Origin: a virus
Reading direction: 5' to 3' (one strand)
Virus record (IMG/VR): IMGVR_UViG_3300044655_003102
Span: 1-49,895 of that record
Length of the DNA: 49,895 bases
Part shown: positions 40,438 to 48,720 of the stretch, one piece after another
How positions within the stretch are numbered: position 1 is the stretch's first letter
How the letters are laid out: each line of letters starts with the position of its first letter
Notes under the pieces: model-generated
What the model was told of the DNA's origin: nothing
Seen by the model: only the letters and a program-made list of their open reading frames with translations
Database searches by the model: none
Position numbers and translations under genes: made by a program

Positions 40438-42852
40438 ATGAAATCAAGAGCTGCATTTCAAGAAAGATTAAGATTACTTGAAAAAGAAAACAAAAAAAAA
40501 TATAAAAAAGGCGGTAAAGTAAAAAAGTCAAAACAAAAGGATGATGCAAACGATGAATTATTTGCCGAACTTTTGTTAAATTCAATATTGCAAGAAGAAA
40601 ACATTGATCAAAACAACCCGGAAGATAATGTTGACATAGTTGATGAAACCCCAGAGTTACCAATAGAACAAGAAGAACAAGAACAACAGGTTGAACCTTT
40701 GAATGCGGCAATTGAAGAACAACCAGTTGACATAGAAGATAACTTAGAACAGCCAGGCGAAGAAAAGTTAGAACCTTGGGAAGAAAGTATTTTAGGTGAA
40801 GTAGAAAACATTAAGTTTGTTAATACGTTTAATGTTGATATTTCTAAGAACATGGATGAAATTGTATTGCAAAAGATAGCAATGTACTTAGATGAGGTAA
40901 CAAGCAAAGATATTGCTAACAGAGATCCGTGGTTAGATAGTTTGAACAAATACAAAGAAAGTTTAGGTTTTACTTTAGAAGATGAAGAAAAAATAGGTCA
41001 AAGTACAGAAAACATAGGTTCAGAAGGAAAAGTTGTAACTAAAGATAGTACGTTTTCTAGTAGCTTATTAAGGTTGTGGTCTATCATAAGACCTGAAATA
41101 CTACCTAACAATGGCCCAGTAGGATACAGTACTTCAGTAGAAAACAATGATGTTTACGAACTTACTGGAGAGAAAATAAAAGACCAATTAAATGAATATT
41201 TAACAGTAGAAGATAAAGGTTTTTATTCTGATTATGAAAAGTTTTTGTTTCAATTTTTGTTTACTGGCTTTGTTGTTAGAAAAGTTTACATTAACACTAT
41301 TACAAAAAAACCAATAAGTAGATTCATATCTCCTGAAAATTTTCTATTCGACACTAATTGTAATACTATAAAAGATAGTTCAAGATTAACTCACATTCGT
41401 TTCTTTAGTAAAAAAGAAATAATAATGAACATACAAGGTGGTAATTGGAGAAATATAGAATTGCCATATTTGAACCAAATGTTTTTTAATTCTTTAGAGA
41501 CGCAAGATGCTGAACACAAACAAATAGAACCTACAAATTCTAAATTTAAATTTTTTGAAACCTATGAGTATTTGGATTTAGATTCTTTTTCAAATGAAGA
41601 AGTTATTAATATTCCAAAACCGTATGTTATCACAAGGTGCGCTAGTACTAACAAAATAGTATCAATAATTCCAAATTGGGAAAAAGATGATGAAAACTTT
41701 CAAAGAATAGATTATTTCATACCTTATACTTTATTTCCAGGTTTTGATTGCTTTGGTTTAGGGTTGGCACATTTAATAGGTTCTAATAGTTGTAGCATTA
41801 CTAAAATGCAACAAATGGCAATTGACGCTGCTGAGTTTCAAAACTTCCCTGGATTTATAATGTCTAAAGACGTTAAGTTGATTAATAACGACATTAACAT
41901 TAAAGCAGGTCAAGCATTAGCTGTAGACGCCGGTGAAATGCCAATTAGAGATAGTATAATGCAACTACCTTATAGCGGGCCGTCACCAGCTTTGTTAGAA
42001 TACATGGAAAGGATATCTAGGCAAATTGAAATGGTTTCTTCCGGTGTTGAAATGGACTTTATGAGGAGTTCTGAAAACACCCCAGTAGGTACTACTTTGG
42101 CAATGATGGAAATGTCAAACAGGTTACACTCGGCTATATTCTCTTCCGTTCACAAATCTTTTTCAGAAGAAATAGAACTAATTTACAAATTATCAGATTT
42201 TTTAGATTACAACGATAAAATCAAAGTAATACCAACAAGCAACCCTTCTGTAGAATCAAGTACACAGAGAATAATTAAAGCTGAAAGTATACTTAAGATT
42301 GCTTCTTCTGCTCCAGAATTGCACGATATGAAGAAAGTATATGAAAGAGTATATAAAGCAATGGGTGTTGTTGATTATGAATCTTTATTTATAGAAACTC
42401 AAAATCAAAACATAGAACAAGAAGAAAAATTAGACCCTGCGTTACAACTACAAATGGCAGAATTACAACAAAGAGAGTTAGAATTGCAACAAAGAAAATT
42501 AGAAGTTGAGTCTAAAGAAAGAATTGCACAAATGCAAATAGAAGCGGATGCTTACAAAATACAAATGAACATTGAGCTAGAGAACAAAAAAATAGAGCAA
42601 AACAAACTTTTAGCAGAAATGAAAATTCAAATGGAAGAGGATAACAACATAAGCAAAAGAGAGCTTGAAACAATAAAGCTTGAAAAGCAAGAAAAAAGTG
42701 AGTATATAGAAAAGGTAAATTCTTTATTAAAAGATAAAGAAGTTGAACTTAGTTCTTTATTGAAAGACAAAGAAGATGAGATTAACGCTTTAAAACAACA
42801 AATGGAATCTATGTTACAAGAACTAAACTTAGAAAAAAATCAAGAGTTATAA
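40438..42852 (+). CDS. Portal protein, P22-like, with long coiled-coil barrel
   Basis: An 804-residue protein, large even for P22-type portals (about 725). The N-terminal 115 residues are very acidic and low in complexity. The core has RLWSIIRPEILPNN, SPENFLFDTNCN, and the conserved PGFDCFGLGLAHLIG, MQQMAIDAAEFQNFPGF and NTPVGTTLAMMEMSN. The last 140 residues are a continuous coiled coil (LQQRELELQQRKLEVESKE onward), like the helical barrel that reaches into the capsid. It forms the dodecameric ring for packaging and ejection. Confidence 0.9.
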   Translation: MKSRAAFQERLRLLEKENKKKYKKGGKVKKSKQKDDANDELFAELLLNSILQEENIDQNNPEDNVDIVDETPELPIEQEEQEQQVEPLNAAIEEQPVDIEDNLEQPGEEKLEPWEESILGEVENIKFVNTFNVDISKNMDEIVLQKIAMYLDEVTSKDIANRDPWLDSLNKYKESLGFTLEDEEKIGQSTENIGSEGKVVTKDSTFSSSLLRLWSIIRPEILPNNGPVGYSTSVENNDVYELTGEKIKDQLNEYLTVEDKGFYSDYEKFLFQFLFTGFVVRKVYINTITKKPISRFISPENFLFDTNCNTIKDSSRLTHIRFFSKKEIIMNIQGGNWRNIELPYLNQMFFNSLETQDAEHKQIEPTNSKFKFFETYEYLDLDSFSNEEVINIPKPYVITRCASTNKIVSIIPNWEKDDENFQRIDYFIPYTLFPGFDCFGLGLAHLIGSNSCSITKMQQMAIDAAEFQNFPGFIMSKDVKLINNDINIKAGQALAVDAGEMPIRDSIMQLPYSGPSPALLEYMERISRQIEMVSSGVEMDFMRSSENTPVGTTLAMMEMSNRLHSAIFSSVHKSFSEEIELIYKLSDFLDYNDKIKVIPTSNPSVESSTQRIIKAESILKIASSAPELHDMKKVYERVYKAMGVVDYESLFIETQNQNIEQEEKLDPALQLQMAELQQRELELQQRKLEVESKERIAQMQIEADAYKIQMNIELENKKIEQNKLLAEMKIQMEEDNNISKRELETIKLEKQEKSEYIEKVNSLLKDKEVELSSLLKDKEDEINALKQQMESMLQELNLEKNQEL

Positions 42853-42855
42853 TTA

Positions 42856-43032
42856 ATGTTTTGTTTGCACACATATAGGGAGCTTTTAAAAGAGGATTTA
42901 CGAAGTAAAGAAGAAGCAACTTTAAAAAAATCTAATATTCAATCGTACGAAGATTATTTGTATCAAGTTGGTATTCTAAGGGGTTTGAAGTTAGCAATTG
43001 ACAATATAGAAAAAGCAAAAAAAGAGGTTTGA
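42856..43032 (+). CDS. Small helical protein after portal
   Basis: A 58-codon gene that fills the gap between portal and the GroES-like gene. It is helical and charged and ends YLYQVGILRGLKLAIDNIEK, a pattern like other tiny proteins encoded directly after podovirus portals. It starts 3 bases after the portal stop and ends one base before the next ATG, so it is surely part of the operon. Confidence 0.65.
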   Translation: MFCLHTYRELLKEDLRSKEEATLKKSNIQSYEDYLYQVGILRGLKLAIDNIEKAKKEV

Positions 43033-43033
43033 A

Positions 43034-43444
43034 ATGAGTTTTAATGAATGGATGAAAGATTGGGAAGGTATTGATTTAGAAAACTTCAATGTTTTTGAGC
43101 ACATTGAAAAATATAATGACGTGGAAATTAAAGGTTACCACGTTTTGTTATTAGTTTTTAAACCAAAAATAATAACAAAAAGTACTGGCGGTATACACTT
43201 AACGGAAAAAATGCAAGTTAAAGAGGGGGAATACGCTTCACCAATAGGTCTTGTTTTAAAATTAGGTAGTGATGCTTATAAAGGTGATTGCTTTCCAGAA
43301 GGACCGTGGGTAAAGCCTGGTGACTGGGTTATATTCAACAGAATTAGAGGAATGCAAATTAGAAGGGGACAAGAACCTTTATTGTTAATTGAGGATAAGC
43401 ACTTAAACATGGTGATAAGTGATCCTTTAGAATATTCAAAATAG
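43034..43444 (+). CDS. GroES-like co-chaperonin
   Basis: A 136-residue protein. After 35 extra N-terminal residues, the GroES fold is clear: GYHVLLLVFKPK (first strand), KSTGGIHLTEKM (mobile loop with hydrophobic triplet IHL, as IVL in GroES), GLVLKLGSDAY, VKPGDWVIFNR (the GD-V-F turn), LLIEDKHLNMVI (last strand). It is longer than bacterial GroES (97), as T4 gp31 is. Its place in the head operon, between portal and scaffold, fits folding of the capsid protein. The phage GroEL at 11876 is the natural partner, though host GroEL is possible. Confidence 0.88.
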   Translation: MSFNEWMKDWEGIDLENFNVFEHIEKYNDVEIKGYHVLLLVFKPKIITKSTGGIHLTEKMQVKEGEYASPIGLVLKLGSDAYKGDCFPEGPWVKPGDWVIFNRIRGMQIRRGQEPLLLIEDKHLNMVISDPLEYSK

Positions 43445-43452
43445 GAGGAAAC

Positions 43453-44343
43453 ATGGAAGAAGAAATTATAAAAGAAACAGTTGATCAAAACGATGCAAAC
43501 AATGAAGAACATAATTCCGATGTTGTTACGGAAGAGCAACAAGAACAAACAGAAAACGTAGAACAAACGGATGGGGTTAAAAAAAACAAATATTGGGAAA
43601 AAACTAGAAAATTACAACACAAAGCTAGAGATTTAGAAGATTACGCAGACTCTTTAGCTAGGCAAAATGCTGAATTGCAAATGTTATTAGAAAGGTCTTT
43701 TCAAAATAATAACGAACTAAGTTTAGAAAGAGCTGCAAACAATTTAGCAATTGCTGAAAGGGAATACGTAGAAGCTTTGGCAGAAGGTGATCCAGAAAAG
43801 GTTGCTAGAGCCACGTCGAATGTTTCTATTGCTACACAAAGAATAACACAAATTGAAAGTCAATTGCAAAATGAGAGATCTAATGACTACGATAACAATT
43901 ACGATCAAGGTAGCAAAGAAGTACATAGGGCTGAACAAGAATACCAAGAAAGAAAGTTAAGAGAAAGGGCACAAGATTGGTTTGAAGTAAATACAGAGGT
44001 TATACCAAATTCTTCTGATTACGACCAAAACATGGCTAGAAAGTTAGAAAAATTTGTAGAAGAATTAGACAAAAGATTTATAAACAGTGGAAGATCTAAT
44101 TTAATAGGTGGTAACGAGTATTTTGAAAAACTTGATATGTACATGGATAATTTGCGTTATTCAAAAAATAGAAAAGAAAAAATACCAACGCATGTGACAG
44201 GAAACATAAACGGAACTTCCGGCAATTATAATAAAAACATAAAAGTAACTGATGAAATGAAAAGAGCAATGTTGGCTTTTAACATGACAGAAGAAGAATA
44301 TTTAAAAGATTATGAAAAACAATTAAAACAAAAAAGAGGTTAA
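43453..44343 (+). CDS. Capsid scaffolding protein
   Basis: A 296-residue, acidic, largely helical protein. It opens with a highly acidic stretch, followed by a coiled coil (KLQHKARDLEDYADSLARQN) and a basic end (KDYEKQLKQKRG). That shape and place between portal and capsid genes fit T7 gp9/P22 gp8 scaffolds. It is preceded by a perfect AGGAGG ribosome-binding site, suited to a protein made in large amounts. No protease domain. Confidence 0.75.
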   Translation: MEEEIIKETVDQNDANNEEHNSDVVTEEQQEQTENVEQTDGVKKNKYWEKTRKLQHKARDLEDYADSLARQNAELQMLLERSFQNNNELSLERAANNLAIAEREYVEALAEGDPEKVARATSNVSIATQRITQIESQLQNERSNDYDNNYDQGSKEVHRAEQEYQERKLRERAQDWFEVNTEVIPNSSDYDQNMARKLEKFVEELDKRFINSGRSNLIGGNEYFEKLDMYMDNLRYSKNRKEKIPTHVTGNINGTSGNYNKNIKVTDEMKRAMLAFNMTEEEYLKDYEKQLKQKRG

Positions 44344-44344
44344 T

Positions 44345-44809
44345 ATGGCTAGATCAGATAATTTTAAAACAAAAGAACGAGATATCAGAGAATTTGAAGA
44401 AGAAACTTTTTTTGATATAAACGACAGTAGTTGTCCTTTTCAATCAGTATTAAATGAAATTAAAAAAGAAGATTATGATATTCATTTTGCAGCTAAAGAT
44501 CAAGGAAGACTAGACACTCTAATAATGAAGAAATGGGAAGTGGTACCTAAGGATAGAATGACTGGGGGAAATAGAAACCCACTATCTAGAGATCAAGACC
44601 ACATTGAATTTAAAAACCACATTGTACTTGAAAGGCACAAAAAATACGGAGAATATGAAAAGAAAATTCAAGACCGCGAATATAACGTAAGAATGACAAG
44701 TGCTATCCGTGAAATAAAATCTTATGAGTCTGGTAATGTTGACATTGTTAATATTGACAACCCTTTTAAAGAGCAAATGTCTCATCAAAACTTTAAGTAT
44801 AATTATTAA
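44345..44809 (+). CDS. Unknown head-region protein
   Basis: A 154-residue, charged protein without known motif. Some features (KKWEVVPKDRMTGGN, EFKNHIVLERHKKYGEYEKKIQDREY) resemble small conserved proteins found beside scaffold genes, but no name can be given. It starts one base after the scaffold stop with GAGG before it. Confidence 0.55.
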   Translation: MARSDNFKTKERDIREFEEETFFDINDSSCPFQSVLNEIKKEDYDIHFAAKDQGRLDTLIMKKWEVVPKDRMTGGNRNPLSRDQDHIEFKNHIVLERHKKYGEYEKKIQDREYNVRMTSAIREIKSYESGNVDIVNIDNPFKEQMSHQNFKYNY

Positions 44810-44811
44810 TT

Positions 44812-45924
44812 ATGACAACTTATACAAAAATAGAGTTAAACGAAGATATAACATTGAGTTGGTACTCACCTCAAACGTCTGATTACATAGTGAGTGATTT
44901 TAACGACGTTATTTCTAACAACGACAGTAGGACTATGCGTTTGCCAGATGCAACTCTTACAAACACAGGGCAATCAATGGTGTTTAACAACGTTGGTTCT
45001 TATGACTTTACGTTGTTAACTTTTGATGGTCAGCCATTTAACAACGTTATAAGACCTGGGGAAGTAGTACAATTATATTTATTTGACAACGCTGATCAAA
45101 ACGGCAAATGGAGAATCATACCGTTTGGTGGGGGTATAAGTGCAATTAGCGCTCTGTCTTTTGAATCTAAAAACAAATCATTAGATATAACGAATTCTAC
45201 AATAACACCACCTGGTGGAAACGTAGAATTTTCAATATCTGAAAGTTTGGACAATTTAAATTCTTTAACTGGGCAAACTACTCCGGGAAACTTAAGAGTT
45301 ATAAACAACGATGTTAATTTAGTTTTTGCAACTTTTAATTATACTACAGATGGAAATATAACAATAGATAGTGACAACGTATCTTTAAATAAAACAATAA
45401 CGGTTGAAAAAGTTATTTTAAACAACACAACTATTTCCGACGGAAACATTAGTTGTGTTGACGGTAATGATTTAAAATTAACATCAACAACTGGTGATGT
45501 TTTTATTAATAATCTAAGAGTTGATAATGAAAACAACATTATAACAAACGGTGGATTGTTGTGTACTGAAATAAAATTATTAGGAAAAATGACCGCTGTA
45601 GAAAGTGTTGTTGCTAAAAACACACCTAAAGCGTTTGCATTTTTTTATGATAATAATTTGCCTGCGGAAAATATAGTTATAGAAAAATCTCACAATATAG
45701 AAAGTATTAAAGGTGCACAAGGTTCTTATGTTGTGAATTTTACAGAAGAACTAGAAGATAGTAATTATGCGGTAATTTTAAGTTTGCAAAAAAGCGTTGA
45801 GAACATTACTCCTTTTTCAGCATTTTTTAGAAGCAAAACTAGTAAGTACTTTATATTGTACACTGTGGACACAAATGGAAATTTGTTACCTGCGTTAGAC
45901 GGTGTTTCGGTTTTAGTTTTATAA
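44812..45924 (+). CDS. Head fibre / decoration-like protein
   Basis: A 370-residue, beta-rich protein. Residues about 25-105 fit a common appendage module: SRTMRLPDATLTNTGQSMVF, YDFTLLTFDGQ, IRPGEVVQLYLFDN and GKWRIIPFGGG. The middle is repetitive beta (VNLVFATFNYTTDGNITID), and the end is a small globular domain. It lies before the capsid promoter, so a capsid fibre is as likely as a tail fibre. Confidence 0.6.
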   Translation: MTTYTKIELNEDITLSWYSPQTSDYIVSDFNDVISNNDSRTMRLPDATLTNTGQSMVFNNVGSYDFTLLTFDGQPFNNVIRPGEVVQLYLFDNADQNGKWRIIPFGGGISAISALSFESKNKSLDITNSTITPPGGNVEFSISESLDNLNSLTGQTTPGNLRVINNDVNLVFATFNYTTDGNITIDSDNVSLNKTITVEKVILNNTTISDGNISCVDGNDLKLTSTTGDVFINNLRVDNENNIITNGGLLCTEIKLLGKMTAVESVVAKNTPKAFAFFYDNNLPAENIVIEKSHNIESIKGAQGSYVVNFTEELEDSNYAVILSLQKSVENITPFSAFFRSKTSKYFILYTVDTNGNLLPALDGVSVLVL

Positions 45925-45947
45925 TAGTAAATAATTTAATAAATTTG

Positions 45948-45976
45948 TTGACAAAATTTTTACATTATTATACTAT
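45948..45976 (+). promoter_or_regulatory. Promoter for the capsid genes
   Basis: Perfect TTGACA (45948-45953), 17-base spacer, TACTAT (45971-45976); TATACT at 45969-45974 with a 15-base spacer is an alternative -10. The leader is about 100 bases long and carries the tandem repeat at 45987-46037. Confidence 0.7.
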
Positions 45977-45986
45977 TATAAAAATA

Positions 45987-46037
45987 GTCATAACTAGACT
46001 TTAAAAGGTTGTGGTCATAACTAGACTTTAAAAGGTT
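45987..46037. repeat. Tandem 24-bp repeat in the capsid leader
   Basis: Identical 24-base units at 45987-46010 and 46014-46037, separated by 3 bases (27-base period). They lie just past the expected start site and before the ATG at 46084. They are not self-complementary apart from CTAG. Possible protein-binding or RNA-level control of capsid expression. Confidence 0.75.
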
Positions 46038-46083
46038 TAAACAAGTAAAATAAGTAAATTAATTAAATAAATAAGTAAATTAA

Positions 46084-46917
46084 ATGTCATACGGAACAAA
46101 TACCCCTTATGGTTTACAACCAATATATAATCTAGTTGGTGGGGTAGCAGAAAAAGTAAGTAAGTACGAAGTTTACGTAGATCCGGCAACAAATTTAGGG
46201 CCTACGTTAGCTAATAGTGCGGGATTTTTATTCAAAAATGACCCTGTTGTTTTTGAAGACAACGGTGCAGCTGGTGCGCTAGCTGCTAGGTACGGTACAA
46301 TTAGACCTATGTTCTCTACACTAAATGCTGGTGCAGCTGCAACCAGATTACCTGGTGGTGTCAACGGTGTGTCGGCTCTTGTGGGTACTTTTGTATCATG
46401 TGAATATGTTGACGCTACTGGAAAGTATAGAGTTTCTGACTACATACCGAATGGATTGCAAGTTAGCCCTGGTACAAAAATATTCGCTTTAGTTTGTGAT
46501 GATCCTAACATGTTGTTTGAAGTGCAAATATCTACGGCAACAAATAACCAACCAGCTGCTATAATAGGAACACCTTCAGTTTTCAAAAGAAACTTTATTG
46601 GTGCAAACGCTAATTTACAGTTAGGTGGTGTTGCGTTTACAGCTAATGCAGCAGCTGGTCAAAACCCAGCATCTGGTAGCATTAGAGCAAGATCGTCGGC
46701 CGTTTATTTGGACGGAAGTAGTATTGATTTTACTAACGGTCAGCTAGGTAGACCTACCTGGGACGTTAAAATAGTCGGTGTTTCTCCAGTTAAAGCGCAA
46801 GTTACTGGCACAATAGGTGTTGATGATACATCATTAGCTTTTGTAAAATTAATTTGTAAAATTAACATTCATGCGTACGGCTCACAAGGTGTGGCTGGAC
46901 CAAGAAATTCACTATAA
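46084..46917 (+). CDS. Head decoration / capsid-associated protein
   Basis: A 277-residue protein rich in Ala, Gly and Val. It opens YGTNTPYGLQPIYNLVGGVA, typical of a protein found just before the capsid gene in several phages, where it is thought to stabilise or decorate the head. First gene after the capsid promoter; no Shine-Dalgarno sequence is visible before the ATG, which stands in an A/T-rich tract. It ends 9 bases before the major capsid gene. Confidence 0.65.
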   Translation: MSYGTNTPYGLQPIYNLVGGVAEKVSKYEVYVDPATNLGPTLANSAGFLFKNDPVVFEDNGAAGALAARYGTIRPMFSTLNAGAAATRLPGGVNGVSALVGTFVSCEYVDATGKYRVSDYIPNGLQVSPGTKIFALVCDDPNMLFEVQISTATNNQPAAIIGTPSVFKRNFIGANANLQLGGVAFTANAAAGQNPASGSIRARSSAVYLDGSSIDFTNGQLGRPTWDVKIVGVSPVKAQVTGTIGVDDTSLAFVKLICKINIHAYGSQGVAGPRNSL

Positions 46918-46926
46918 GAGGATAAT

Positions 46927-47838
46927 ATGAGTATAGTAGTTACCGGCGCAATTGAAAGTTATTTGCGCCCTGGATTAAACAAAGTAATGTTTGAATTTGA
47001 CAGTAATCCAAAATTGTATAAAGAAATGTTTGGTATTAGAAAATCAAACATGGCAGTTGAAAGACTTGTAGATGCTAAAACAACATCTTTTGCGGCTGAA
47101 AAAGCAGAAGGTGCAGCAATAGCAATGGACGACATGGCTGAAAAATATACATACGAATTTACACACAGAACTTTTGCTTTAGGTATGACCATAAGTAAAG
47201 AAGCTCAAGAAGACAATTTGTATGAACAACAAATGATGTCTTATTCAAAACAAATAGCAACTTCGTATGAAGCTACAAGAGAGGTTATGGGCGCTAGTGT
47301 TTTAAACCAAGCGTTTAGTGCTAACGTACTTTTACCAGATGGTCAACCTTTGTGTTCAACAGCCCACCCTGTAGATGGTACAACTTTCAGTAATAGGGTT
47401 GCTCAAAACGCATCAGCTGATGTTAGTGAAGCTGCTTTAGAACAAGCTATTATTTTAGCTAGAAAGTTTAAAAAGCTTAACGGCATGCCTGTTGTGATGG
47501 AAGCTTCAAAGATGGTAATACCGGTTGATCAAATAATGAATGCGCAAAGAGTTACTCAAAGTGAATTTAGATCAGGTACGGCTAACAATGATTTGAACGC
47601 TATTAAATCTTTAAGAGTACTACCAAATGGCTTTGTGGATAACGTTTATTTAACAACGCCTAACTGGTTTGTGTTAACTAGATCTTATGAGTCAAGTTTA
47701 ATTCACTTTGAAAGATCTCCTTTAACAATTAACGTAGTTAAAAAAGACGACATTGGTGCGACACAAATTTTAGGTTCTGGAAGATATTCTTTCGGTACTT
47801 ACACTCCATACGGTATAGTTGGTTGTGCTGGACAATAA
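46927..47838 (+). CDS. Major capsid protein (Mu gpT-like, HK97 fold)
   Basis: A 303-residue protein. The pattern YTYEFTHRTFALGMTISKEA (E-loop side), LNQAFSANVLLPDGQPLCST then AHP, NGMPVVMEASKMVIP and FVLTRSYESSLIHFERSPLT matches the Mu gpT family of major head proteins, which have the HK97 fold. AGAGG lies ahead of the ATG. It would form the icosahedral shell, helped by scaffold and the GroES-like protein. Confidence 0.85.
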   Translation: MSIVVTGAIESYLRPGLNKVMFEFDSNPKLYKEMFGIRKSNMAVERLVDAKTTSFAAEKAEGAAIAMDDMAEKYTYEFTHRTFALGMTISKEAQEDNLYEQQMMSYSKQIATSYEATREVMGASVLNQAFSANVLLPDGQPLCSTAHPVDGTTFSNRVAQNASADVSEAALEQAIILARKFKKLNGMPVVMEASKMVIPVDQIMNAQRVTQSEFRSGTANNDLNAIKSLRVLPNGFVDNVYLTTPNWFVLTRSYESSLIHFERSPLTINVVKKDDIGATQILGSGRYSFGTYTPYGIVGCAGQ

Positions 47839-48049
47839 AGAATGTTCTAATGAGATTCTTGATAAAATATCAGGAAGTTTAGAATCTGTTAAAAAACAAG
47901 AATCTCATTTTATCAACAGAATGCAAGAATTAAAATTTTTTGTTGATAAGTTCTCTGGTGAAATATCAAAAATAGAAAATTATTTATTGGTATTAGAAGG
48001 AAAAAAACAAGTATTAAATGAGTTATTAAAAAATGAGCCAATTTTATGA
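47819..48049 (+). CDS. Small coiled-coil protein after capsid
   Basis: A 76-codon gene, helical throughout (ESVKKQESHFINRMQELKFF, SKIENYLLVLEGKKQVLNEL). The start is TTG at 47819, within the end of the capsid gene; GTG at 47825 or another nearby start is also possible. It overlaps the next gene by 17 bases. Role unknown. Confidence 0.5.
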   Translation: MVVLDNKECSNEILDKISGSLESVKKQESHFINRMQELKFFVDKFSGEISKIENYLLVLEGKKQVLNELLKNEPIL

Positions 48050-48710
48050 GTACGTGTGGCCGTCATATGCAGCGGCTGTTACTGAAATAGGACCTTTACA
48101 AACACAGACGGCCAATGTTCCAATGAACATTGTTAACAACAAATATTGGGAAGCTCCGTTAAATCAACTTAACATTATTAAATTTGGATACATACCAAAA
48201 ATAACCATATCAAGTGCTGGCAATTTAAGTGCTTCTAGATATTTAATCAGTGGAATGCAAAATGGTGTTCCTATAACTGAAAATTTAGCCGGTCCAAATA
48301 ACGCAACAGTTAGCTCGGTCAACAATTTTGATATTGTTTTTTCTATTGTACCTAGTGTTACAACTGCTACAACAGCTAGCGTTGGTTTAAGCACTTTTGG
48401 TTGGTTCCCAATGATAAACAACAGTCTTAATTATTATTCCGGTAATCAATTTTTTGCTATGAATTTTACAGTTGCTAACTTAAATGCGGCAACGTACACT
48501 GTTTACTATAGTTTAAAAGATTTATCTACTACAAAAGCTACATATTTAGCATCTATATTAAATGGAGATCTTGTTAAAATAGACCCAGCTAATAATCAAA
48601 CAAGTCAGTTATTACAAAGTAACAATGTTTGTGCAAATATAGTAGCCGCTATAACTATCAACAACGCAAATACTCCTACTAAATTTCAATATTTAAAACC
48701 AGGGGTGTAA
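48033..48710 (+). CDS. Virion structural protein, unknown
   Basis: A 225-residue, beta-rich protein high in Asn, Thr, Ser and Ala, few charges. Its look (IKFGYIPKITISSAGNLSAS, VTTATTASVGLSTFGWFPMI) is that of a capsid or tail shell protein. No family recognised. It lies between the capsid and head-tail adaptor genes. Confidence 0.55.
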   Translation: MSQFYEYVWPSYAAAVTEIGPLQTQTANVPMNIVNNKYWEAPLNQLNIIKFGYIPKITISSAGNLSASRYLISGMQNGVPITENLAGPNNATVSSVNNFDIVFSIVPSVTTATTASVGLSTFGWFPMINNSLNYYSGNQFFAMNFTVANLNAATYTVYYSLKDLSTTKATYLASILNGDLVKIDPANNQTSQLLQSNNVCANIVAAITINNANTPTKFQYLKPGV

Positions 48711-48720
48711 TGTTGGGCGA

